The translations under genes were made by a program, and so were the position numbers. DNA of 16,062 nt from positions 1-16,062 of the forward strand of contig DTSJ01000095.1 in the NCBI GenBank assembly GCA_012965445.1. Reading direction: 5' to 3'. The notes under the pieces were generated by a model that saw nothing but the letters and a program-made list of their open reading frames with translations, was not told the DNA's origin and searched no databases. This DNA comes from Candidatus Hydrogenedentota bacterium (lineage in GTDB: Bacteria; Hydrogenedentota; Hydrogenedentia; Hydrogenedentiales; GCA-2746185). Of the stretch, positions 8,501 to 14,255 are shown piece after piece (the first letter of the stretch is position 1; the number at the start of each line of letters is the position of its first letter).

Positions 8501-9196
8501 AATATTTTGCTGCTGCAGTGCGTTTACAATTGCGGCGGGTGTCAATCCGAGACTTTTGAGACGCTCGGAGTCGAGCATGATTTGAATTTCGTCTTCGCGG
8601 CCTCCTTTTACGGATACCTGGGCGATACCGGGTTCGGCTTCGAGATCGCTTTTGATCTGCTTTTCGGTGGCTTCGCGTATTTCTGCGAGATCGCTTCGTT
8701 CTTGTTGTCTGCGCAGTTCGGGGTCTGTGATGCCTTCGAGATCTCGGCCGACAATTGCGACGCGGAGGACTGGGTCGAGTGTTGGGTCGTATCTGAGAAT
8801 AACGGGGTTGCTTGTGACGCCTTGGGGCATTTGAATTTGGTCGAGTCCGTCGCGGATGTTCTGCATGGCGACGTTCATGTCGCTGCCCCATGCGAATTCC
8901 ATGATGACTTCGGAGAGTCCTGCGGATGAGACGCTGCTGACCTGGACGACTCCGGACACTACGCTTAGGCGTTCTTCGAGTTTTCGGGTTACGAGGTTCT
9001 CTACGTCTTCTGGAGCGGCGCCTTCGTATTCGGTGCGGACGGTAAGTGTTGGGTAGGCGATATCGGGCATCAGGTTGATGGCGAGTTCCTGATAGGATTT
9101 CCAGCCAAAGACGAGGAGGGTTAGAAAGACCATCGCCATGGTGACGGGGCGTCGGATTGAGAGGCGGTAGTGTTTGGCTTCGGCGCTATCGGTCAT
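5582..9196 (-). CDS. RND efflux permease, HAE1/AcrB-like, enlarged (first subunit of a pair)
   Basis: RND permease of 1204 residues, about 150 more than typical. The N-terminus (LSIRRPVTMAMVFLTLLVFG) is the usual TM1. TM4 carries GMLVDNSIVVLESIFR with Asp477 and Asn478; TM10 carries GIVVNSAIILVDYINQ with Asn1110 where AcrB has Lys940. Three insertions explain the extra length: a Gln/Pro-rich loop (about residues 266-289) and a charged stretch (about 345-390) in the first porter half, and about 100 extra residues between TM6 and TM7 (about 570-714). The last includes a strongly hydrophobic run at about 632-695 able to span the membrane two or three times. ATG at 9196 follows the adaptor gene by 63 bases, and the stop overlaps the next permease by 4 bases. 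It probably pairs with that permease and the adaptor at 9260-10663. Membership of the RND family is certain; substrate is unknown. Confidence 0.93.
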   Translation of the reverse strand: MTDSAEAKHYRLSIRRPVTMAMVFLTLLVFGWKSYQELAINLMPDIAYPTLTVRTEYEGAAPEDVENLVTRKLEERLSVVSGVVQVSSVSSAGLSEVIMEFAWGSDMNVAMQNIRDGLDQIQMPQGVTSNPVILRYDPTLDPVLRVAIVGRDLEGITDPELRRQQERSDLAEIREATEKQIKSDLEAEPGIAQVSVKGGREDEIQIMLDSERLKSLGLTPAAIVNALQQQNINLSGGRLKEGKAEYLVRTLNEFKNVEEVRNVIVSSMGGQPGQAFQPQQPGQQAQQTQRFRLTDIAEVSMGMKERETIVRVNGQEAVELEFFKEGSANVVQVAKVLKKFFHFDQTEPFQIRMFRKVAENDPSGRAKMALEQYDKMQARGDRLKNRLPDFARPILITDQSRFIEASIAEVKRTALVGGVLALLVLFLFLRELRSTVIIGIAIPISVVATFVPMFIQEISLNIMSLGGLALGVGMLVDNSIVVLESIFRCREEGDGIKDAAERGTQEVASAVTASTLTTIAVFFPIVFVEGIAGQLFRDLALTVTFSLIASLMVALYLIPMIASREGMPLVGGRNAVWIFRGIRDGRDAGKSKKDILLALPKLGLGYTKTGIRDLWAETAGVAVAARRNAKGVRRLGLAILMLPAVVLFVLRVAISLIGVLLATIFSLLVFLTFAIYQALAVVFRTLLFLPIRIFEYGFQASRSLYTLLLRQALHVSPIILLAAVAISYFAFAQSQLLGRELIPPMKQGEFGIRIEAEPGTQLETTEEKAHSIEQIVQAFPEVDSVTMQVGGEASTTGAGESENVAILTVKLVNPEETVKYQDEIIERMRQEVLARTSEQITFTLPTLFSFKTAMELQIYGEEIDILEDLGNQALAAIHDIRGIKDAELSLKRGYPEVHVLLDRELLGAKNIQPIQVAQLLRTEVQGDVATQFNRGGEKVDIRVRSDQARMTSIDDLKMLSVTEGDPPTPLMSVARIVETDGPSEIRRIDQRQVVLVTANVEGRDLGSVASDIRARMETIAWGDGYEYVLGGQNRELESSYGGLLFAIALAIFLVYVVMACQFESIVHPMFIMFSVPLAFIGVVYALAWLNQSVSIIVFIGGIVLAGIVVNSAIILVDYINQLRARGHSKIDAIVEAGTVRFRPIMMTAATTVLGLIPMALSSGEGAEIRSPMAITVMSGLISSTVLTLFIIPVIYYMFASRDKA

Positions 9197-9259
9197 GACT
9201 CAAATTGGCTCCGGACCCGAAGTCTCGGTGGATGACTCGCTCCTGATAAAGAAGCGGCG

Positions 9260-10663
9260 TTAGAACTTTCCACGACCGCGCCTGCCCTGGTCCTTGGATG
9301 AGTTTTCGTTTCCGCCTTCTTTGCGTTTTTCTTTTGCCGCGTCCAGCAGTTCGTCTGCTGAAAGGCCTGATTTGGACAGAAGTTCGGTTTGAACATTGGT
9401 CAGACGAACTTTCGCGCCGTCTTTTAGGGAATGTTGACCATTGATCACCATCAAATCCAGGTCGGTAACGCCGGAGAAAACCTGAATGCGATCGCTATCT
9501 TCTAGCGCGGTCTGGACCTCAACGCGCTTCGCGGTGTAGACGGGAATTTCTTCAACGGCTTTGGCGGGATCTTTTTCGCTCTCTACAGAGGCCTCGACTT
9601 CGGTGGTTGAAATCGATCCGTCGTCCTTTTCGTCTTTATCTGAGTCTGTCGCCAGAGACACGGTTTCGTCTTCGCTACGCTCGACGATGAATACGTATTT
9701 TTTGCCGCTTTCCTCTACGATTGCTTCCTTGGGAATCAGGACGACGTTTTTTCGTGTGCTCATGACGAGCTTGACGCGCGAGAAGGCTGATTCGCGGAGT
9801 TTATCTCGGAGTTCATCGTCGAAATCGAGAATTACTTTTATCGTACCGGTGACGGGGTCGACGCTTGGGTTGATTCGTCTAATTTTTGCTTTGTAGACTC
9901 TGCCGGGCAGCGCGTCGATGCGGACTTCTGCCTGCTGACCGATTTTCAGTCGGGAGAGTTCTTTTTCGGGGGGTGCGATTGCGAGCATGAACGATGTCGG
10001 ATCGACGATGTTGAACACGATGTCTCCGCTCCCGACCAGCATACCTTCGTGAATCTGGCGCGATGTGATCACGCCGCCAATGGGGGCGCGAATGGTAAGG
10101 TTGTCGAGGAGGAGTTTCTGTGACTTCAGGGTAGCGAGTGATTGTTCATGAGCAAAAAAGTTGTTGTCCATATCCATCTGCGTGCCGAGGCCTTCGTCAA
10201 ACTGGCGTTTGGAGAGCAGGTAGGCGGTTTCATTTTGCTTGACCTGGATAGAGCTCTGATCATACTGCGCCTGCGCCTCGGCCTGGTCGAGTTCCGCGAG
10301 GATATCGCCCTGCTCGACCGTGTCACCTTCGTCGGCGAGTATTTTCACGCAGCGTGCTGAGCCTTTGGAGGCTACATCGACACGGCGTTCTGCCTCGACG
10401 CGGGTGGAGGTTTCGAAATAGGTGGAGATATCGCCGCGCTCTGGTGCGACTGCCTCGACAGGAATGACGAGCGGTGCGGATTCGTTTTTAGCGAGATCGC
10501 CGAACTTTCCGTTGGGCCCGAAGCCGAACTGGACGTTGCATCCGGCGAGGGCCAGAGCTCCGAGCATTGCGAGGCCCAAAGGTAACTTCGTTACTCGAAA
10601 CAGCGAACTATTCACAAGAGTATCCTTTGACATAGATTCTGAACCGCCTTCGGCTGTGGACAC
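9260..10663 (-). CDS. RND efflux periplasmic adaptor (membrane fusion protein), lipoprotein
   Basis: Adaptor that bridges the inner-membrane RND permease to an outer-membrane channel. A signal peptide ends in the lipobox LALAGC, so the mature protein should be lipid-anchored at Cys42. The biotinyl-lipoyl-like halves are seen as VKILADEGDTVEQGDILAEL and NLTIRAPIGGVITSRQIHEG, with a short alpha-hairpin between them (about residues 130-180). The beta-barrel (IDALPGRVYKAKIRRINPSV) and membrane-proximal domains follow. The latter is split by an acidic Ser/Thr/Asp/Glu-rich insert (about 325-375). The C-terminus is basic (RRGRGKF). Two starts are possible: GTG at 10663, with AAAAAAGGG about 5 bases upstream, or ATG at 10633 (10 residues shorter, with GGCGG upstream). 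I keep the GTG for its better ribosome site. It is first in an operon with the two permeases; no outer-membrane factor gene is nearby. Confidence 0.92.
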   Translation of the reverse strand: MSTAEGGSESMSKDTLVNSSLFRVTKLPLGLAMLGALALAGCNVQFGFGPNGKFGDLAKNESAPLVIPVEAVAPERGDISTYFETSTRVEAERRVDVASKGSARCVKILADEGDTVEQGDILAELDQAEAQAQYDQSSIQVKQNETAYLLSKRQFDEGLGTQMDMDNNFFAHEQSLATLKSQKLLLDNLTIRAPIGGVITSRQIHEGMLVGSGDIVFNIVDPTSFMLAIAPPEKELSRLKIGQQAEVRIDALPGRVYKAKIRRINPSVDPVTGTIKVILDFDDELRDKLRESAFSRVKLVMSTRKNVVLIPKEAIVEESGKKYVFIVERSEDETVSLATDSDKDEKDDGSISTTEVEASVESEKDPAKAVEEIPVYTAKRVEVQTALEDSDRIQVFSGVTDLDLMVINGQHSLKDGAKVRLTNVQTELLSKSGLSADELLDAAKEKRKEGGNENSSKDQGRRGRGKF

Positions 10664-10702
10664 ACCATCCCTTTTTTAGATAAGACCGTCCGGATGCACG
10701 AA

Positions 10703-10716
10703 CGGTTTAGAAACCG
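10703..10716. promoter_or_regulatory. Inverted repeat in the RND operon leader (operator candidate)
   Basis: CGGTTT-AG-AAACCG, a perfect 6+6 dyad with a 2-base centre, lies between the predicted RND transcription start (about 10745) and the adaptor start codon. The two-base centre makes it a better fit to a protein-bound operator than to a hairpin. No cognate regulator gene is in the window. Confidence 0.4.
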
Positions 10717-10751
10717 AAGGAATTGATAATCGGGCTCTTTAATGTTCGTGT

Positions 10752-10781
10752 ATTTTAGCAGAATTCGTATACGATTGTCAT
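10752..10781 (-). promoter_or_regulatory. Sigma70-type promoter of the RND efflux operon
   Basis: Minus strand shows ATGACA (10776-10781; 5 of 6 to TTGACA), an 18-base spacer and TAAAAT (10752-10757; 5 of 6 to TATAAT), preceded by TGC, an extended -10. The start point would be near 10745, about 80 bases before the adaptor GTG. The spacer contains the 10-bp palindrome TCGTATACGA (10765-10774), a place where a repressor would block polymerase. Confidence 0.6.
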
Positions 10782-10827
10782 CTGCAAACCTTACTATAGG
10801 GTAATAACGCTAAGTTAAACACGAATC

Positions 10828-11822
10828 TCACGAAATGGGCCCACTTTTTGCCGTGGCGGCATCTTTGATGAAGCGCATGGCGATTGAAGCGGAAATCCAG
10901 AAGGTCATACTTACGATGAGTACTTCGATGCCGATGCCTGCGACAAGAACTTCGGCGGGGACATCGGCAACATGGTTCATGAGCCATGCCTGTGTGCCGT
11001 GGGGTAGGCCGGTGGCGGTTGGTGTGACTGGCAGGAAACTGACAATTGCGAGGGCGCACTTGGCTGCTGCGATGAGCCCAAAGCCTGGAAATACTCCGAG
11101 TGCCTGGAATACGAGCATGACGGCGAACAGGTCTATCGCCTTTGTGACGATGGTAATTGATGCAACGATTGGAAGGGAACGGGTGAAGTGGAAGATTTCT
11201 TCACTTATGGCGGCTAGAAGGACGAGAATTTTATGTGGCATTACGCCCTCCTTCAATCTTGCTGCAATCCAGAGAAACATCCCTCTATGGGTAAGCAGAT
11301 AGATTCCGAGTACGCTGGCGACGACCGATGCGGCGAAAACGATGCCAAGGTGCCGGGGCGAGAGCAGGTCGATGACAGCGAGGCCGTAGAGTCCCAGGGC
11401 GATAGTTGCGAGAATTTCGAGAATTCTGTCGAATAGAATCCATGCGCCTACTTTTGCGGTTCGATGATTTCGAATCACCATGGGCGCGAACTCGCCGAGG
11501 CGTCCGGGGGTGAGATCTCCGGTAGCTTTCGACATGAAAAAAGGCCTGCAGCATGCTGTTGGGGGCCGAGGGCGTATCGCCATTTGAGAACGCGCATCCA
11601 TGTTCTGGAAAAAATGATTCCTGCTGCTGCCACGACTTTGACGATGTCTGTTCCGAGAACTTGACCCTGGATGTCTTGCCACCCGAAATACCAAATCGCG
11701 CCGCAGTACACGGCCAATCCGAGGAGTAGCATGTATTTTCCTCGTCCGGGCCGTTTAACTTGAGGTACATCGACGGAATTCGAATCGTCTTCTGTAGACC
11801 CGGTATCTTGCTCTTTCGACAC
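10828..11822 (-). CDS. Flippase-like integral membrane protein (UPF0104 / LPG-synthase TM family), frame broken once
   Basis: Multi-pass membrane protein resembling the LPG-synthase transmembrane domain/UPF0104 family, whose members are linked to lipid or glycolipid transfer or export. The N-terminal part (GKYMLLLGLAVYCGAIWYFG, then RTWMRVLKWRYALG) ends in one frame at 11475. The continuation, SKATGDLTPGRLGEFAP, matching the family's N/P-R-x-GE signature, is in the -1 frame and continues to the stop at 10828. The frames join naturally at a T6 run (11537-11542) if one base is added or the ribosome slips -1, giving about 331 residues. Later segments include LPVTPTATGLPHGTQ. The real start is GTG at 11822 (VSKEQDTGS): it has an AAAGGGGGG ribosome site, whereas the upstream ATG at 11855 overlaps the -10 box. 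The cause could be a sequencing indel, a fresh mutation or recoding. The nearby ADP-heptose gene fits an envelope role. Substrate is unknown. Confidence 0.75.
11534..11546 (-). other. Frameshift site in the flippase-like gene
   Basis: On the coding strand the sequence is GGCCTTTTTTCATG. Read as GGC CTT TTT TCA it leads into a short non-family tail ending SASSRPW. Read as CTT TTT followed by TTC ATG (one base back) it restores the conserved family sequence. A tRNA-Phe in the P site could re-pair after a -1 slip on the T6 run. Confidence 0.7.
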
Positions 11823-11825
11823 TAA

Positions 11826-11834
11826 CCCCCCTTT
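11826..11834 (-). promoter_or_regulatory. Ribosome binding site fixing the GTG start of the flippase-like gene
   Basis: AAAGGGGGG on the minus strand, 3 bases before GTG at 11822. This purine-rich site, and the promoter directly upstream, decide for the GTG over an in-frame ATG at 11855. Confidence 0.6.
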
Positions 11835-11844
11835 GCTAGTCGCC

Positions 11845-11873
11845 ACTATAAGCATCCGCTAAAGTGATTTCAA
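11845..11873 (-). promoter_or_regulatory. Sigma70-type promoter of the flippase-like gene
   Basis: Minus strand TTGAAA (11868-11873), a 17-base spacer and TATAGT (11845-11850): 5 of 6 matches in the -10 box, 4 of 6 in the -35 box and optimal spacing. Transcription should begin near 11838, about 16 bases before the GTG start codon, leaving a very short leader. Confidence 0.65.
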
Positions 11874-11966
11874 CGCCGATTCCAGTTGACCTGATGGCGC
11901 GGACGCTGCAAGCCGCGGTTGGCCTGGTTTGCGGATTCGCTTCCGGCGGAGACGAACCCGACGACT

Positions 11967-11995
11967 TTAATCTCAATTATAGAATGGGATACAAT
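11967..11995 (+). promoter_or_regulatory. Weak promoter candidate for the hldE-like gene
   Basis: TACAAT (11990-11995; 5 of 6 to TATAAT) lies 45 bases before the ATG at 12040. The corresponding -35 region (TTAATC, 17 bases upstream) is poor. The rest of the divergent gap 11856-12012 shows no other clear plus-strand promoter. Confidence 0.25.
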
Positions 11996-12039
11996 CCTGC
12001 TTTCCAAATGGTTTGACTTTGCAGGTACCCGATCCGATT

Positions 12040-13509
12040 ATGAATAAAGAACGATTCGAAGCGATAATTGGCGCATTTTCCTCTTCCAGCGTGATGGTTG
12101 TGGGGGACATTTACCTTGACCAGACGAATTTTGGTCGGATTACTGAAATGAGCCTTGAGGCACCGATTCCGATTTTCGAGATGAGTCGGCAGTATCATAA
12201 TCCGGGGGCTGCTGGAAATGTAGCGGCGAATCTTGCGGCTATGGGGGCGACGGTTTATCTTGCGGGTATCGTGGGTGACGATACGAATGCGGGAGTTCTG
12301 CGAAAAGAACTCGATGACAGGGGCATTGGTCATTCGGGCCTTGTCGTAGATCCGAGTAATCCGACGAATACCTACGGAAAATTCCGGGCTGGAGGCGATA
12401 CCTATCCTGAGCAAGAGATTCTTCGGTCGGATACACCTCGCTTGTCTGGACTCAGCGAGTCGGTGGAACTGCAATTGATCGAAGCTGTCAAGGGCCTTGC
12501 TTCGCAGGTCGATGCGATTGTGGTCATCGATCAGGTTTCATATGCGATCACGCAGAGACTGATTCGGACAGTTGCGGATTGCGCGATGGAGCATGGTGTG
12601 CTGACGGTTGCGGACTCGCGCGAACGGATCGGCATGGTAAAGGATTTTGATGTGGTGGTACCGAATGAATCTGAGCTTGGTGTTGGGTTGGCGATGTCGG
12701 TAAAAACTGAGGAGGAGTTGAAGGCTGCCGCTGACGTAATGTTAATGCGATGCCGCTCCGCACTTGTTACGCGGGGTCCAAACGGGATCACGGTGTTTGC
12801 GGAAGGCACAGCGACGAAATGTGCGGCCTGTGCGAGTGAGATCGTGGACGTGACTGGCGCTGGTGATACCGTCACTTCTGCGGCGACCCTTACGCTTCTC
12901 GCGAAGGGTTCGCTTGAGGAAGCGGCGACGATTGCGAACGCTGCAGCTGCGAGGGCAGTTGCGCAACTTGGTGCGGTCTCTGTATCGCGCGAGGAAATAG
13001 AGTCTGTGTTGTTCGCGGAAGATCGGAGCGAGACGGTGGTACCGCTGGAAACGCTGTCTGAATTGATTCAGTCGTATCAGGCTGAGGGAAAGTCGGTCGT
13101 GTGGACGAACGGCTGCTTTGACATACTGCATGCGGGGCATGTTACCTATTTGATGAATGCGGCAAAGCAGGGCGATGTGCTTGTGGTGGGATTGAACAGT
13201 GATGCTTCGGTTTCGGCGGTAAAAGGGCCTGATCGTCCTGTTGTTCCAGAGGATGAGCGGGCGCTGATAATTTCTGCGCTGGGGTGTGTTGGTCATGTGC
13301 TGGTGTTTTCGGATGCGAACACGGTGGGTCTGCTTGAGACATTGAAGCCTGATGTTTATGCGAAGGGCGGGGATTATACGATTGAGACGATTGATCAGGA
13401 TGAGCGGCGGCTGGTGGAGTCTTATGGGGGGAGGATTGCGTTGATTGCGGGTGTGGACGGGCGATCGACGACTTCAATTATTCAGAAGCTGACGAATGGG
13501 GACGGGTAA
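12040..13509 (+). CDS. hldE: Bifunctional heptose-7-phosphate kinase / heptose-1-phosphate adenylyltransferase (HldE-like)
   Basis: Two fused cytoplasmic enzymes of ADP-L-glycero-beta-D-manno-heptose synthesis for LPS core. From the ATG at 12040 there are 489 residues. The first two-thirds is a PfkB/ribokinase fold: VMVVGDIYLD, the GAAGNVAANLAAMGA motif, VVVPNESELG, and the anion-hole/catalytic DVTGAGDTVTSAATL with the GAGD aspartate at about residue 276. The last third is a cytidylyltransferase-like domain with TNGCFDILHAGHVTYL (HxGH), then VGLNSDASVSAVKG, RPVVPEDERA and the C-terminal GRSTTSII. Length matches E. coli HldE (about 477). An in-frame TTG at 12013 would add nine residues; neither start has a strong ribosome site, so I prefer ATG. 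The kinase half is divergent around YGKFRAGGDTYPEQEILRSD, so the exact sugar phosphate is less certain than the domain architecture. It is transcribed away from the flippase-like gene and convergent with hslV. Confidence 0.9.
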   Translation: MNKERFEAIIGAFSSSSVMVVGDIYLDQTNFGRITEMSLEAPIPIFEMSRQYHNPGAAGNVAANLAAMGATVYLAGIVGDDTNAGVLRKELDDRGIGHSGLVVDPSNPTNTYGKFRAGGDTYPEQEILRSDTPRLSGLSESVELQLIEAVKGLASQVDAIVVIDQVSYAITQRLIRTVADCAMEHGVLTVADSRERIGMVKDFDVVVPNESELGVGLAMSVKTEEELKAAADVMLMRCRSALVTRGPNGITVFAEGTATKCAACASEIVDVTGAGDTVTSAATLTLLAKGSLEEAATIANAAAARAVAQLGAVSVSREEIESVLFAEDRSETVVPLETLSELIQSYQAEGKSVVWTNGCFDILHAGHVTYLMNAAKQGDVLVVGLNSDASVSAVKGPDRPVVPEDERALIISALGCVGHVLVFSDANTVGLLETLKPDVYAKGGDYTIETIDQDERRLVESYGGRIALIAGVDGRSTTSIIQKLTNGDG

Positions 13510-13551
13510 GTCGTCAGGTGTAATGGCCCTGCGGGAAAGTCGCTGGGATAG

Positions 13552-13571
13552 GGCGACCATGCAGGGTCGCC
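13552..13571. repeat. Short inverted repeat between convergent hldE and hslV
   Basis: GGCGACC-ATGCAG-GGTCGCC, a perfect 7-bp stem with a 6-base loop, sits between the two stop codons. Neither side has a T-run, so it is at best a weak bidirectional terminator. It looks like one unit of a dispersed palindromic repeat, but only one copy occurs here. Confidence 0.45.
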
Positions 13572-13580
13572 ACTACGTGC

Positions 13581-14114
13581 TTAAAGTGTCTCTATGGTGA
13601 TGTTCGTGTTCGTGTAAATGCAGATGCCTGCGGCGATTTCGAGGGATTTACGGACGATGGCTTCCGCGTTGAGATCTGAGAATTCGGAGAGTGCCCGTGC
13701 GGCTGCGAGTGCGTAAGAACCACCGGAGCCGATCGCGAGAATTCCGTCGTCGGGTTCGATGATTTCCCCTGTGCCTGCGATGAGGAGTGAGGTTTCCGTG
13801 TCGCAAACGGAGAGGTGAGCTTCGAGGTTTCGGAGGTATTTGTCTGTGCGCCAGTCTTTTCCGAGTTCTACTGCGGCGCGCATGAGGTTGCTGTTGTATT
13901 CGGAGAGTTTAACTTCGAATCTTTCGAAGAGGGTGAAAGCGTCTGAGACTGAACCAGCGAATCCTGCGAGTACGCGTCCATCGGCGAGTCTGCGTACTTT
14001 CGTTGCGGTGTTTTTCATGACGACCTGGCCAAGGGTGACTTGCCCATCGCCGCCCATGGCGACTTGATCGTCTTTGCGCACGGCGATGACTGTGGTAGCG
14101 TGAAACGGTTCCAT
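13581..14114 (-). CDS. hslV: ATP-dependent protease proteolytic subunit HslV
   Basis: Cytoplasmic proteasome-like peptidase that forms a double hexamer and degrades proteins unfolded by the HslU ATPase. The 177-residue protein has the catalytic [10 protein letters not shown] start. The nucleophile would be the first of Thr7-Thr8, exposed after removal of the short propeptide MEPFHA. Other family motifs are [60 protein letters not shown] and a C-terminal [15 protein letters not shown] at 14114 has a strong AAGGAG nine bases upstream. Unusually, hslU is not adjacent: downstream is the convergent hldE-like gene and upstream the amidohydrolase. It is therefore a single-gene unit here, and its partner must lie elsewhere. 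Confidence 0.96.
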   Translation of the reverse strand: MEPFHATTVIAVRKDDQVAMGGDGQVTLGQVVMKNTATKVRRLADGRVLAGFAGSVSDAFTLFERFEVKLSEYNSNLMRAAVELGKDWRTDKYLRNLEAHLSVCDTETSLLIAGTGEIIEPDDGILAIGSGGSYALAAARALSEFSDLNAEAIVRKSLEIAAGICIYTNTNITIETL

Positions 14115-14136
14115 ATATTGAATCTCCTTGGAAAGA

Positions 14137-14165
14137 TTTTTTCAGATCTGGTGGAGTGATGACAA
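14137..14165 (-). promoter_or_regulatory. Weak promoter candidate for hslV
   Basis: Minus strand TTGTCA (14160-14165; 5 of 6 to TTGACA) is followed after 17 bases by an A-run (14137-14142) that is a poor -10. It lies between the amidohydrolase terminator and hslV, where a promoter is expected, but the match is weak. Confidence 0.25.
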
Positions 14166-14197
14166 GTTGTGGGGAGAGGTTTGTTGGGGTGCGATGC

Positions 14198-14230
14198 AAA
14201 AAAGGAAAGGCGCGCTCTTGCGAGTGCGCC
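14198..14230 (-). terminator. Rho-independent terminator after the amidohydrolase gene
   Basis: Minus strand forms GGCGC-A-CTC / GAG-C-GCGCC, eight base pairs with one mismatch and a GCAA (GNRA-type) loop (14209-14230). It is followed by TTTCCTTTTTT. It starts 25 bases past the stop codon at 14256 and separates this unit from hslV. Confidence 0.88.
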
Positions 14231-14255
14231 TCAGGTGTTGCCTTTGGATCGGGGA

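Noticed and set aside
8171..8929. Long plus-strand open frame (252 codons)
   Set aside because: Antisense to the first RND permease; the acidic/Phe-rich repeats are the complement of Lys/Glu codons in the real gene.
11853..11855. ATG start for the flippase-like gene
   Set aside because: It lies upstream of the predicted transcription start and next to the -10 box; the GTG at 11822 has the ribosome site.
11856..12012. GC-rich dyads in the divergent intergenic region (for example around 11940-11960)
   Set aside because: Pairing is short and interrupted, without T-runs or symmetry good enough to claim an operator or terminator.
12013..12015. TTG start for the hldE-like gene
   Set aside because: It adds nine residues with no family counterpart and has no Shine-Dalgarno at a useful distance; ATG at 12040 is more likely, though not certain.
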